Positions 38,211 through 47,742 of a stretch of DNA of 64,000 nt are shown here, piece after piece. Made by a program: the position numbers and the translations under genes. Numbering within the stretch: position 1 is the first letter of the stretch; each line of letters starts with the position of its first letter. The notes below the pieces were generated by a model, which was given only the letters and a program-made list of their open reading frames with translations, was not told where the DNA came from and searched no databases. Origin of the DNA: Pseudomonas sp. H3(2019) (lineage in GTDB: Bacteria; Pseudomonadota; Gammaproteobacteria; Pseudomonadales; Pseudomonadaceae); assembly GCF_007713465.1 (NCBI RefSeq), contig NZ_VMSG01000001.1:124001-188000 (forward strand), in the 5' to 3' direction.

Positions 38211-39556
38211 GCGAGCGCTTCACGGCCCTGACTGGCGACTTGCTTGTGCCACAAGGTCGGTGCCAGGCAGGCCATCGCCAGCAGGCACGCACCAACCAGC
38301 AGCACGAAACCGCCATCCCAGCCGAAATGGTCCACGGTGTAGCCCATCGCTGCACTGGCCGCGACCGAGCCGCCCAGATAACCGAACAGACCGGTGAAAC
38401 CCGCAGCCGTGCCGGCGGCTTTCTTCGGCGCCAGTTCCAGCGCTTGCAGGCCGATCAGCATCACCGGGCCATAGATCAGGAAGCCGATGGAGAACAGCGC
38501 GATCATGTCGATGGTCGGGTTGCCGGCCGGGTTCAGCCAGTAAACCAGGGTCGCCACAGTCACCAGTGCCATGAACACCATGCCGGTCAGGCCACGGTTG
38601 CCCCGGAAGATCTTGTCCGACATCCAGCCGCACAACAGCGTGCCCGGAATACCGGCCCACTCGTAGAAGAAATACGCCCACGAGGTTTTATCCACGTCGA
38701 AGTGCTTGGCTTCCTTCAAGTAGGTCGGCGCCCAGTCCAGTACGCCGTAGCGCAGCAGGTAAACGAAGACGTTGGCCATGGCGATGTACCAGAGCATTTT
38801 GTTGCGCAGCACGTACTTGACGAAGATTTCCTTGGCACTGAATTCGTCTTCGTGGCTGGCGTTGTAGCCTTCCGGGTAATCGTTCTTGTACTTCTCGATG
38901 GGCGGCAGGCCGACCGATTGCGGGGTATCGCGCATCACCATGAAGGCGAACACGGCCACCAGCAACGCAACGGCGGCGGGGACGTAGAACGCCGCGTGCC
39001 AGTCGTTGAACAGGCCCATGCCCAGCAGGAACAACGGACCGATCAGGCCACCGCCGACGTTATGCGCGACGTTCCAGACCGACACCACACCACCGCGTTC
39101 CTTCTGCGACCACCAGTGGACCATGGTCCGGCCACTCGGCGGCCAGCCCATGCCCTGGGCCCAGCCGTTGATGAACAGCAGGATGAACATCATGGTCACG
39201 CTGGACGTTGCCCACGGTGCGAACCCGAAAATGAACATGACCCCGGCCGATACCAGCAAGCCGAAGGGCAGGAAGTAACGCGGGTTGGAACGGTCGGACA
39301 CCAGGCCCATCAAAAACTTCGACAGACCGTAGGCAATCGCGATCGCCGACATCGCCAGGCCCAGCTGGCCACGGGTGTAGCCTTCATCGATCAGGTACGG
39401 CATGGCCAGGGAGAAGTTTTTGCGCAGCAGGTAATAACCGGCGTAGCCAAAGAAAATCCCGGCGAAGATTTGCCAGCGCAAGCGCCGGTAGGTGCTGTCT
39501 ACGTGTTCTTCAGGCAATGGAGCCTGATGGGCGGCAGGACGAAAAAAAGCAAACAT
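38207..39556 (-). CDS. glpT: Glycerol-3-phosphate transporter
   Basis: A 449-aa major-facilitator antiporter that imports glycerol-3-phosphate in exchange for phosphate, with twelve membrane helices. Typical features are [33 protein letters not shown] at the N-terminus (shown in parts: [20 protein letters not shown]) and the conserved substrate-site arginines of the organophosphate:phosphate antiporter family. No glpD or glpK gene is adjacent. Confidence 0.93.
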   Translation of the reverse strand: MFAFFRPAAHQAPLPEEHVDSTYRRLRWQIFAGIFFGYAGYYLLRKNFSLAMPYLIDEGYTRGQLGLAMSAIAIAYGLSKFLMGLVSDRSNPRYFLPFGLLVSAGVMFIFGFAPWATSSVTMMFILLFINGWAQGMGWPPSGRTMVHWWSQKERGGVVSVWNVAHNVGGGLIGPLFLLGMGLFNDWHAAFYVPAAVALLVAVFAFMVMRDTPQSVGLPPIEKYKNDYPEGYNASHEDEFSAKEIFVKYVLRNKMLWYIAMANVFVYLLRYGVLDWAPTYLKEAKHFDVDKTSWAYFFYEWAGIPGTLLCGWMSDKIFRGNRGLTGMVFMALVTVATLVYWLNPAGNPTIDMIALFSIGFLIYGPVMLIGLQALELAPKKAAGTAAGFTGLFGYLGGSVAASAAMGYTVDHFGWDGGFVLLVGACLLAMACLAPTLWHKQVASQGREALA

Positions 39557-39721
39557 TCAAGAGCTCCAGATTTCTTGTTTTGACTTCGGATGCGAATGTT
39601 ACAGTTTCGTTACCGAAAAAAGCACCGCTTGTCGTCAAGGAAATCCGGAGAAGTGAACGAGAACGCATGTTCTTTTATGAACATGCGCTCTTCAGGTGGA
39701 GGGGCGGGGGGATTCGGATAA

Positions 39722-40330
39722 TCAGCTGCCATCTCCGGGCAACAGGTGCTCCTGGATCTTCTTGCTGTGGGATTCGACCAGATTCCCCTGGTCATCGAAG
39801 CGCAAGACGATCAGCCAGTCATAGACGTCTTCTGGCCAGGATTTCTGCCCGGTCAATGTTTGGCCGTTGCCGCCGAACGCGGCGATCAAATTGTCGATAT
39901 GCCCGTGGTGCCAGGCGATCAATACGATCGGGGCCTGGTTGTTCTTGCCCAGCGATTTGACCAGTTTGTCGACTTCTTCATCGGCATAGGGTTGCTCGAT
40001 CGGAAGGTGCAGACGCTGAGACAGCGGTGTCAGGGTCAGCCGTGGTCGCGCGCTGGACTTGCTGTCGCTGGTGGCGATCAGGCGTTGCGGTACGAGGTTC
40101 TTGCCACCCAGCTGCAGCGGGTCGAAATAGCGGGCATAAGCCTCGGCGCGCTGCTCGCCACGAGGGCTGAGCCCGATGCCCTGATCGGGTTTTTCCGCGT
40201 GCCGGACGATCAGTACGGTGACATTTCTCAGGCCCTGAGCGGTCTTGTCACTTTGATTTGCCGGTGCCTGCGTTGAGATTACCAATGCAGGTAAAACGGC
40301 CAGACCGAATAACAAATGGCGTAGCATCAT
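39722..40330 (-). CDS. Exported histidine phosphatase family protein
   Basis: A 202-aa phosphatase-like protein with a signal peptide to about residue 25 (QAPANQ). The catalytic RHAEKP motif is at residues 43-48, with a second conserved histidine in WHHGHIDNLI. The start ATG at 40330 has GGAGG at 6 bases; another in-frame ATG two codons earlier overlaps that site. The substrate is unknown. Confidence 0.85.
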   Translation of the reverse strand: MMLRHLLFGLAVLPALVISTQAPANQSDKTAQGLRNVTVLIVRHAEKPDQGIGLSPRGEQRAEAYARYFDPLQLGGKNLVPQRLIATSDSKSSARPRLTLTPLSQRLHLPIEQPYADEEVDKLVKSLGKNNQAPIVLIAWHHGHIDNLIAAFGGNGQTLTGQKSWPEDVYDWLIVLRFDDQGNLVESHSKKIQEHLLPGDGS

Positions 40331-40387
40331 GCTCATCCTCCGTCCTGTGATGGGTAAACAGACTCGAAGCGTAGCAGGGAGTCGTGT

Positions 40388-41365
40388 TCACCGTACCCGC
40401 ACCACTACCTTTCCAACGGCCTTGCGCTGACCCAGATCATTGATGGCATTGGCGGCCTGAGCCAGCGGGTAAAGCTGCGACACCAGAGGCTTGAGCTTGC
40501 CTTCGGCGAACCAGTCGAACAGTTGCTGGAAGTTTGCGGCGTTGTCTTGCGGCTGGCGTTGGGCGAAGGCGCCCCAGAACACCCCGATCACGGCTGCACC
40601 CTTGAGCAGGGCGAGGTTCACCGGCAGTTCCGGGATGCGTCCGCTGGCGAAACCGACCACCAGCAGGCGGCCGTTCCAGGCAATGGCGCGGATCGCCTGG
40701 TCGAACAGGTCGCCACCTACCGGATCGTAGATCACGTCGGCGCCGTTGCCATCGGTCAGGCGCTTGATTTCGTCCTTGAGGTTGGCCTCGCTGTAGTTGA
40801 TCAGCTCATCGGCACCGGCCGCCTTGGCCACGGCGAGTTTCTCGGCGCTGCTGGCGGCAGCGATGACCCGGGCGCCCATGGCTTTACCGATTTCCACGGC
40901 GGCCAGGCCGACACCACCCGAAGCGCCGAGCACCAGCAGGGTTTCCCCCGGCTGCAGGTTGCCGCGCTGTTTCAGTGCGTGCATCGAAGTGCCGTAGGTC
41001 ATGCTGAAGGCAGCGGCGGTGTTGAAGTCCATCGACGGCGGGATAGGCAGCACGTTGTAGCCCGGCACCGCGACTTGCTCGGCAAAACTGCCCCATCCGG
41101 TCAGTGCCATGACCCGGTCACCGACCTTGAGGTGGCTGACTTTTTCGCCCACCGCGCTCACCACTCCAGCGGCTTCACCGCCCGGCGAAAACGGGAAGGG
41201 CGGCTTGAACTGGTATTTGCCCTCGATGATCAGCGTGTCCGGGAAGTTCACCCCGGCCGCGTGCACGTCCAGCAGGATTTCGTTCTTCTTGGCGACAGGA
41301 CTCGCGACTTCTTCCAGCACCAGCGATTCGGCAGGGCCGAAGGCTTTGCACAGCACGGCTTTCAT
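40388..41365 (-). CDS. NADPH:quinone oxidoreductase (medium-chain dehydrogenase family)
   Basis: A 325-aa zinc-free medium-chain dehydrogenase/reductase. The N-terminus MKAVLCKAFGPAESLVLEEV and the nucleotide-binding LVLGASGGVGLAAVEIGKAMGA are typical of quinone oxidoreductases that use NADPH. A clear AAAGGAATAG ribosome site precedes the ATG. The physiological quinone or enone substrate is unknown. Confidence 0.9.
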   Translation of the reverse strand: MKAVLCKAFGPAESLVLEEVASPVAKKNEILLDVHAAGVNFPDTLIIEGKYQFKPPFPFSPGGEAAGVVSAVGEKVSHLKVGDRVMALTGWGSFAEQVAVPGYNVLPIPPSMDFNTAAAFSMTYGTSMHALKQRGNLQPGETLLVLGASGGVGLAAVEIGKAMGARVIAAASSAEKLAVAKAAGADELINYSEANLKDEIKRLTDGNGADVIYDPVGGDLFDQAIRAIAWNGRLLVVGFASGRIPELPVNLALLKGAAVIGVFWGAFAQRQPQDNAANFQQLFDWFAEGKLKPLVSQLYPLAQAANAINDLGQRKAVGKVVVRVR

Positions 41366-41516
41366 CAGGGCTATTCCTTTGGGAGTGATGGCCGATAAGT
41401 GTAGGTGTGTGAGTCAATGGGTCAACGAGCATGCCCGGCCCTGATAGGCAGCCATAAGCTTTGTGCTTGGGCTGCGGGTGGTTATGCTAGGCCGCAAACC
41501 GGATGAGGAGCGAATT

Positions 41517-41924
41517 GTGAAAGCGTGGATCATGTTGATGCTGGCCCTGTCTCTGCCTGTGGCAGCGATGGCCGAAGAAGCCAAAGAAGGCGAAGCGCCG
41601 AAAGTCAGCTATATCAGCCTGAGCCCACCGTTCGTGGGGAACTACGGGCTGGATGGCACCCAGAAGCTCAAGGTCTACAAGGCTGATGTGGCGTTGCGGG
41701 TAACTGGTGAGGACGCGGTCAAGGCCGTGAAGGCCAACGAACCGTTGATTCGCAATCAGCTGGTGGCGCTGTTTTCTCAGCAGACCACTGAGGCCATGAA
41801 CAACGTCGAAGCGAAAGAGAAGCTGCGTCAGGAAGCCTTGAAGCAGACCCAGCAAGTGATGAATGACGAGACCGGCAAGCCGATGGTTGACGACCTGTTG
41901 TTCAATAACCTGATCATCCAGTAA
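41517..41924 (+). CDS. FliL-like exported protein
   Basis: A 135-aa protein starting with GTG (GAGGAG 6 bases before). The signal peptide runs to about residue 21 (AAMAE). The mature part (SYISLSPPFVGNYG, then KLKVYKADVALRVTGEDAVKAVKANEPLIRNQLVALFS) resembles the periplasmic domain of FliL, the stator-associated flagellar protein. It lacks the usual membrane anchor topology and lies far from flagellar genes, so the function may differ. Confidence 0.75.
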   Translation: MKAWIMLMLALSLPVAAMAEEAKEGEAPKVSYISLSPPFVGNYGLDGTQKLKVYKADVALRVTGEDAVKAVKANEPLIRNQLVALFSQQTTEAMNNVEAKEKLRQEALKQTQQVMNDETGKPMVDDLLFNNLIIQ

Positions 41925-41930
41925 ACAGAC

Positions 41931-41959
41931 TGTGGCGCCGGGGCAAGCCCCTCGCCACA
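41931..41959. repeat. Single REP-like palindrome
   Basis: TGTGGCG and CGCCACA enclose GGGGC and GCCCC in a 29-base imperfect palindrome, 6 bases after the FliL-like gene and just before the convergent permease end. It may act as a terminator for both. Confidence 0.6.
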
Positions 41960-41967
41960 TGAAGTGT

Positions 41968-43086
41968 TCAGGACGCCAGACTCTTGCGAAACCGCTTCAG
42001 CGCAATCGCAAAGAACAGCAAGCCAATGGCGCTCAGCGCCAGCAAGTCCGGCCAGACCACGCTGACCCCGGCGTCGCGAAACAGTATTGCGGCGCTGAGG
42101 CTGACGAAGTGCGTCGACGGCGAGCCCTGCATCACCCATTGCAACCATTGCGGCATGCTGTCCAGCGGTGTACTGCCGCCGGACAGCAGCAACATCGGAA
42201 TAATCACCGGAATGGCCAGCAGGCCGAACTGGGGTGTCGAGCGGGCCAGGGTCGCGAGGAAAATCCCCAGCGCCGTGCTGGCGAACAAATACACAGCGGT
42301 CACCAGCAAAAACAACGTCATGGAGCCCGCCAGCGGCACTCCCAGTGCGCCTTTGACGATGATTTCCAGCGATGCCCAGGTGCACAGCACCACCACCAGC
42401 ATGTTGCTCCAGATTTTCGCCAGCATGATTTCCAGTGCTGTCAGCGGCAGCACCAGCAAGTGGTCGAGCGTGCCATGTTCGCGCTCACGCAGCAGTGCCG
42501 TGCCAGTCAAGATGATGGCGAGGATGGTGATGTTGTTGACGATCTGAATCACTGCCAGGAACCAGCCGCCTTCCAGATTGGTATTGAACAGCGAACGGGT
42601 GGTCAGCAGGGCGGGGGCTTTGCCGGTCGGGTCGCTTTGGTCGTTGTAGCTCAACAGTTCGCGCTGGAAAATCCGTGCGATGTAACCCGCGCCCATGAAC
42701 GCCTGGCTCATGGCCGTGGCATCGACGTTGACCTGCACCGCAGGCTGGCGCCCGGCCAACATATCCGCCTGAAAACTGGCTGGCACGTTGATGACAAAGG
42801 TGTACTGGCCGCTGTCCATGACCTGATCCAGTTGCCCATAGGGTAACAACACCGGACGCTGGAATTCCGGGGGTTGCAGGCTCTGGGCCAGTTGTCGCGA
42901 CAGGTTGCTGTGATCTTCGTCGACGATGGCCACGCTGGCGTTATGCACGCCGATCACCGAGCCTGCGGCCGGCATGTAGATCGCCACCGTAAAGGCGTAG
43001 AGCAGGAACAGCAGCAAGACGCTGTCATGCTGCAGGCTGCTCATTTCCTTGAGGCCAAGGCGCAGTATGTGCGCGAGCTTGTGCAT
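41968..43086 (-). CDS. ABC-2 type permease (YhhJ-like)
   Basis: A 372-aa membrane protein of the ABC-2 transporter family. One N-terminal helix, a large extracytoplasmic domain (about 50-170, with VAIVDEDHSNLSRQLAQSLQ), and five C-terminal helices with LLREREHGTLDHLLVLPLT, the usual ABC-2 loop. Its start overlaps by one base the stop of the RbbA-type fusion upstream, so the two are coupled. It likely forms the second membrane half of the exporter. Confidence 0.9.
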   Translation of the reverse strand: MHKLAHILRLGLKEMSSLQHDSVLLLFLLYAFTVAIYMPAAGSVIGVHNASVAIVDEDHSNLSRQLAQSLQPPEFQRPVLLPYGQLDQVMDSGQYTFVINVPASFQADMLAGRQPAVQVNVDATAMSQAFMGAGYIARIFQRELLSYNDQSDPTGKAPALLTTRSLFNTNLEGGWFLAVIQIVNNITILAIILTGTALLREREHGTLDHLLVLPLTALEIMLAKIWSNMLVVVLCTWASLEIIVKGALGVPLAGSMTLFLLVTAVYLFASTALGIFLATLARSTPQFGLLAIPVIIPMLLLSGGSTPLDSMPQWLQWVMQGSPSTHFVSLSAAILFRDAGVSVVWPDLLALSAIGLLFFAIALKRFRKSLAS

Positions 43087-45809
43087 CAGGCCTCCTGCTT
43101 TTTCAGCATGACCAGGCTGAGCCCGGTGAACCCGATAAAGAATCCGAACAGCGCCAGGCATTGCGGCCATAACTGCCGTATATCCAGCGCCTTGGTAAAG
43201 GTGCCGACGGCGATATCGAGGAAGTAGCCCGCCGGAAACAGCATGCCCATGACCGCTGCCGCGCCATCGAGGGATGAGCGCGGCACGATCAGTCCGGAAA
43301 ACTGGATGGTCGGCAGACTGGTGATGATCATGGTGCCGAGGATGGCGGCGATCTGGGTCCGGGTGAACGCTGAAATCAACAGACCCATGCTGGTGGTTGC
43401 CAGCACGTACAGCAACCCGCCGAAGGCCAGAGTCAACGCGCTGCCCTTGAATGGCACGCCAAAGAGCCAGCGGTTCATGGCCGTCAGGACCGCGAGGTTG
43501 ATCAGGCTCACCAGCAGATACGGTGCCTGTTTACCCAGCAAAAACTCCAGGCGGGTCAGGGGCGTGGCGTAGAAGTTGGTGATCGAGCCGAGTTCTTTCT
43601 CCCGCACGATCCCAAGCGCAGTGAGCATGGCCGGAATGAACGCGAGGATCAGCGCCATCACCCCGGGCCCGATGGCGTTGACGCTGACCACATCCTGGTT
43701 GTAGCGGAAACGGGTTTCCAGTTTGGCGGCTGGCTGTCGATTCAGCGCAGGGCTGCTCTGCCGGGCCAGTTGTTCCATGTTGGCCAGGTGCACGGCCTCC
43801 ACATAGTTGCGACTGGTCTCGGCGCGAAACGGCATGCCGCCATCGAGCCAGGCCGCCACGGTCGGTTGGCGACCGGCGTACAGGTCGTGACCAAAGCCTG
43901 GGGGGATCTCCAGCGCCAATTTGATTTCCGAGCGCTGAAGACGGCGATGCAGTTCTGCGGCATCGCGGATGGACGGCTGCTCGGTGAAGTAGCGAGAGCC
44001 GCGAAAAGCTTCCAGGTAGGCGCGGCTTTGCGGCGTATGGTCCTGGTCGTAGACGGCGAAGGCGAGCTTTTCCACGTCCAGGGAAATGCCGTAGCCGAAG
44101 ATCACCATCATGAAAATCGCCCCCAGCAGGGCGAAGGCCATCCGTACTTTGTCCCGCAGCAATTCTTTGCCTTCGCGACTGGCGACCGCCAGCAGGCGTC
44201 CGAGGCTGAAGCCGCGATCCTTCAACGGCATGACCGGGTTGATCGTCGCGACGGCGGGGACAGCAGGCGTCGGTGACTCGGCCGGGCCTTGAGCTTGTTC
44301 CAGGCAGGTAACAAATGCCGCTTCCAGGGTTTGCCCCCGGAACTGTTGTTGCAGCGCCGCCGGGGTATCGCAGGCCAGTACCTTGCCGGCGTGCATCAGT
44401 GAAATGCGGTCGCAGCGCTGAGCTTCGTTCATGAAGTGGGTCGAGAGGAAGATCGTTACACCTTGCTCACGGGACAATTCGATCAGCAGCCGCCAGAAAT
44501 CGTCCCGTGCTGCCGGGTCCACGCCGGAGGTCGGTTCGTCGAGGATCAGCACTTCCGGGCGATGCAGCACCGCCACCGCCAGTGACAAACGCTGGCGCAG
44601 GCCCAACGGCAATGCGCCGGACTGCTGTTCGGCGACGTTGCCCAGGTTGAAGCGCTGGATCAGTTCGTTGATGCGCCGGGCACCGTCGGCTTTGGGCAAA
44701 TCGAACAGCCGCGCATGCAAATCCAGGTTCTGCCGCACGCTGAGCTCGCCATACAGCGAGAAGCTTTGAGACATGAAACCGACTCGTTTGCGGGTGGCCA
44801 GGTCCTTGGCATTCACCGGGTTGCCCAAGAGTGCAGCACGGCCTTCGCTGGCCGATATCAGCCCGGTGAGGACTTTCATGGTGGTGGTTTTGCCGCAGCC
44901 GTTGGAGCCCAGGAAACCGAAAATCTCCCCACGTCCGATGGCGAAGCTGACCTTGTCGACCGCGGTGAAATCACCGAAGCGCAGGGTCAGATCGTGGGCT
45001 TCGATGGCAATGTCGGTGCTGGCGCGGGTTCTGGGGGCAATGACCAGCGGTGGGTTGTCGTGGTCGCTGTTGCCTTGAAAATGGGTGAACGCTTCATCGA
45101 GTTTGCCGCTGGCGGTGACAGCGACCAGTTCGTGCGTCATGCCGGTAGCGATCAGCTTGCCGCCGTCGAGCATCAGGCAGTGTTCGAATTGCTCGGCTTC
45201 TTCCATGTAGGCAGTGGCGACCAGCAACGTCAGTTGCGGACGTTGGCGACGTACATCGTCGATCAGCTCCCAGAAGCGCCGCCGTGACAAGGGATCGACG
45301 CCGGTGGTGGGTTCGTCGAGGATCAGCAAATCCGGCTCGTGGATCAGCGCACAACAGAGTCCGAGCTTCTGTTTCATGCCGCCCGAGAGCTTGCCCGCAG
45401 GACGATCGGCAAAACCCAGCAGATCAGTGGCCAGCAACAGGCTACGCATGCGCTGCTCGAAGTCGGCTTTCGAGAGCCCGAACAGGGTGGCGAAAAAGTG
45501 GATGTTCTCGCGGATCGACAGCTCAGGGTACAGATTGCCGCCCAGGCCCTGGGGCATGAACGCAATGCGAGCGTAGAGGCTCTTGCGATGAAGGCGATCC
45601 TGGATTGAGCCGCCGAGCACTTCCAGCTGGCCTTGCTGCAGGGTTTTCACGCCGGCGATCAGCCCCAGCAGGCTCGACTTGCCGGCACCATCCGGGCCGA
45701 TCAGCCCGCAGCGAGTGCCGGCCGGCAGGCTGAACGCGATGTCGGTCAGTGCCTGCTGTTTGCCGTAACGGTGCTGGAGGCCGGTGGTGTGCAGCGCCAG
45801 ACCGGTCAT
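43086..45809 (-). CDS. RbbA/YhiH-type double ATPase-permease fusion
   Basis: A 907-aa ABC protein with two ATPase domains and an ABC-2 permease in one chain. ATPase 1 (about 5-225): GPDGAGKSS, LSGGMKQKLG, LLILDEPTTGVDP. ATPase 2 (about 270-495): GSNGCGKTT, VLILDEPTSGVDP; its signature LPLGLRQRLSLAVA is degenerate. The permease part is about 545-905, with LGIVREKELGSITNFYATPLT. In E. coli this family was called ribosome-associated ATPase RbbA, but the permease half and the HlyD and YhhJ neighbours indicate an exporter. Substrate unknown. Confidence 0.92.
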   Translation of the reverse strand: MTGLALHTTGLQHRYGKQQALTDIAFSLPAGTRCGLIGPDGAGKSSLLGLIAGVKTLQQGQLEVLGGSIQDRLHRKSLYARIAFMPQGLGGNLYPELSIRENIHFFATLFGLSKADFEQRMRSLLLATDLLGFADRPAGKLSGGMKQKLGLCCALIHEPDLLILDEPTTGVDPLSRRRFWELIDDVRRQRPQLTLLVATAYMEEAEQFEHCLMLDGGKLIATGMTHELVAVTASGKLDEAFTHFQGNSDHDNPPLVIAPRTRASTDIAIEAHDLTLRFGDFTAVDKVSFAIGRGEIFGFLGSNGCGKTTTMKVLTGLISASEGRAALLGNPVNAKDLATRKRVGFMSQSFSLYGELSVRQNLDLHARLFDLPKADGARRINELIQRFNLGNVAEQQSGALPLGLRQRLSLAVAVLHRPEVLILDEPTSGVDPAARDDFWRLLIELSREQGVTIFLSTHFMNEAQRCDRISLMHAGKVLACDTPAALQQQFRGQTLEAAFVTCLEQAQGPAESPTPAVPAVATINPVMPLKDRGFSLGRLLAVASREGKELLRDKVRMAFALLGAIFMMVIFGYGISLDVEKLAFAVYDQDHTPQSRAYLEAFRGSRYFTEQPSIRDAAELHRRLQRSEIKLALEIPPGFGHDLYAGRQPTVAAWLDGGMPFRAETSRNYVEAVHLANMEQLARQSSPALNRQPAAKLETRFRYNQDVVSVNAIGPGVMALILAFIPAMLTALGIVREKELGSITNFYATPLTRLEFLLGKQAPYLLVSLINLAVLTAMNRWLFGVPFKGSALTLAFGGLLYVLATTSMGLLISAFTRTQIAAILGTMIITSLPTIQFSGLIVPRSSLDGAAAVMGMLFPAGYFLDIAVGTFTKALDIRQLWPQCLALFGFFIGFTGLSLVMLKKQEA

Positions 45810-46771
45810 TGCAGATTGGCCGGCCAGCCAATAGGGGTGGTGCGTACATAACCGGCACCGGGCATGCCCGGTTTGGCCTGCGGCATGGCGCTCGGGTCGG
45901 TCAGTCGCAGCTTGACGCGGAACACCAGTTTTTGCCGCTCGTCGCGAGTTTCGACTTCTTTGGGCGTGAACTGCGATTTGGCCGCCACGAAGCTGATTTT
46001 TGCTGGTAGCGGGTGGCCGGGCAGGGCGTCGAGCAGGATCCGTGCTTCATCACCGACTGTCAGGCGTCCGGTCACGGATGTTGGGAGGTAAAGGTTCATG
46101 TACTGATCATTCGGGTCGATCAGCAGCAATACGCGTCCGCCCGCCCCGAGCACTTCGCCGGGCTCGGCCATGCGCAGCTGGATAACGCCGTCGATCGGCG
46201 CCCGCAAACTGCTGTCGTCGATTTCGCTGGTCAATTGGGCGACCTGCGCCTGAGCCGCGCCAATGGCGGCCCCGACGGCCGAAACCTGAGCACGGGACGC
46301 AGCGACGGCGGCATTGGCGGTGTCGAAGCGCGCCTGTTGTTGATCGATGATCTGGCCGCTGGCGTAACCGCGCCTGAACAGTTCCTGGGAGCGTTTGAGT
46401 TCCTGTTGGGCGAGTAATAGTTCGCTCTGGCGCAGTTGCACATTGGCCTGGGCGGCAGAAAGGTTCTCCCGGGCGCGCAGTACCTCGGCCTCGGCCTGGT
46501 TGCGCTGAGCCTCGAGGGTGCGGGTGTCCATGCGCGCCAGCAGTTGACCCTTGATCACCTTGTCGCCTTCATTGACGCGCACTTCAGCCAGTCGCCCGGG
46601 CGTTTTGCTGGCGATCTGTACTTCAGTGGCTTCGAGGCGACCGTTGCCGACATACAGGCCTTCAGGCAGGCGGTCATGCATCGATTTCCAGTAACCAAAG
46701 CCCCCGGCGGCCAGCAGCAGAATGATCAGAGAGCTGGCGAAAAAAATCGAAGAACGGCTGTGCGTTGTCAT
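45806..46771 (-). CDS. HlyD-family membrane fusion protein
   Basis: A 321-aa periplasmic adaptor with one N-terminal membrane helix (about 10-30), a biotinyl-lipoyl-like domain (GRLAEVRVNEGDKVIKGQLLA), a long coiled coil (about 90-190, ARENLSAAQANVQLRQSELL) and a beta-barrel end. It resembles YhiI, partner of the RbbA and YhhJ proteins. Its stop overlaps the next gene by 4 bases. Together the three genes should form a tripartite-type exporter; no outer membrane channel gene is nearby. The frame is open further upstream, but M46771 gives the helix start. Confidence 0.9.
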   Translation of the reverse strand: MTTHSRSSIFFASSLIILLLAAGGFGYWKSMHDRLPEGLYVGNGRLEATEVQIASKTPGRLAEVRVNEGDKVIKGQLLARMDTRTLEAQRNQAEAEVLRARENLSAAQANVQLRQSELLLAQQELKRSQELFRRGYASGQIIDQQQARFDTANAAVAASRAQVSAVGAAIGAAQAQVAQLTSEIDDSSLRAPIDGVIQLRMAEPGEVLGAGGRVLLLIDPNDQYMNLYLPTSVTGRLTVGDEARILLDALPGHPLPAKISFVAAKSQFTPKEVETRDERQKLVFRVKLRLTDPSAMPQAKPGMPGAGYVRTTPIGWPANLQ

Positions 46772-46893
46772 TCGGGCTTCCTGCGACGGTAACGTCCTAG
46801 TTTGAACGGACGAGCGCCGAGGCGACTTGATGTCCGTCAACTGAAGGGCAAGCCTAACCCGATTGACCGGGTGACCAATCAGCTCTGCATTAT

Positions 46894-47343
46894 TTAATGC
46901 AAGTCGAGCACCGCCGCCCATTGCTCGGCGGTTACCGGCATCACCGACAATCGTGAGCCTTTCTGCACCAGCGGCATCTCTGACAGTGCCGTTTGCTGTT
47001 TCAGGTAATCGAGCTTCAGCACCTTGGAGAACGTCTCGACATGGGCGACGTTGATCGCGCTCCAGGCATTTTTCTCAGGCGTGGCCTTCGGGTCGAAGTA
47101 AACACTCTCGGGTTCCAGCGCCGTCGGGTCCGGGTACGCCGCTTCGATGATTCGTCCGATCCCGGCGATGCCCGGTTCAGGGCAGCTGGAGTGGTAAAAG
47201 AAAAACTCGTCGCCGACCGCCATGGCCCGCAGGAAGTTGCGTGCCTGATAGTTGCGAACGCCGTCCCAGCGGGCTTCGCCGAGCTTCTCCAGGCCTTTGA
47301 TCGAGAGCTCGTCGGGCTCGGATTTCATAAGCCAGTAGGCCAT
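46894..47343 (-). CDS. EVE-domain protein
   Basis: A 149-aa EVE (PUA-like) protein, starting MAYWLMKSEPDELSIKGLEK, with YHSSCPEPGIAGIGRII characteristic of the family. EVE domains are thought to bind modified bases in DNA or RNA. The protein is the single-domain housekeeping form, common next to ygfA in pseudomonads; no restriction genes are adjacent. Confidence 0.92.
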   Translation of the reverse strand: MAYWLMKSEPDELSIKGLEKLGEARWDGVRNYQARNFLRAMAVGDEFFFYHSSCPEPGIAGIGRIIEAAYPDPTALEPESVYFDPKATPEKNAWSAINVAHVETFSKVLKLDYLKQQTALSEMPLVQKGSRLSVMPVTAEQWAAVLDLH

Positions 47344-47541
47344 CTTTTTTGCTCCGAAAGCGGTGGTCGGGAACGTTGTCCGGCGATTTTATGACAAACC
47401 GACGGTCGGTTGACGCCAGCGTTTGCGTGTCGCTTCACGTTACCGCAAAATGCCGGACTTTTAAGCGAGACGCGGCAAGCACGGGCCATTGGCCATACCG
47501 TTGCTGTCATCGTGTGCGACATGCCTTGAGGGGGGCAATCG

Positions 47542-47700
47542 ATGAAACGCAAACCGGATTTACTGTGGATTTTAGTGATTGTGTTCGGCCTGGGCGTCGT
47601 AACCACGGGTTATGCGCAAAGCCTATGGGCGAACAAGACTGATGCACCGATCGAAGTCGCGCAACAACAGAAACAACCTCTAAAGCCGCACAAGCGCTAA
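47542..47700 (+). CDS. Small single-pass membrane protein, 52 aa
   Basis: A 52-aa frame starting MKRKPDLLWILVIVFGLGVV with a membrane helix at about 8-27 and a basic, glutamine-rich end (KPLKPHKR). GAGGGGGG lies 6-13 bases before the ATG, a strong ribosome site, and the sequence is free of stops throughout, both arguing that it is real. It matches short Pseudomonas hypothetical proteins in this location as far as I recall; the function is unknown. Confidence 0.75.
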   Translation: MKRKPDLLWILVIVFGLGVVTTGYAQSLWANKTDAPIEVAQQQKQPLKPHKR

Positions 47701-47742
47701 AACCGCTGCAAGCGACGCCGCTGATAGCAGTGGCGTCCGGGT

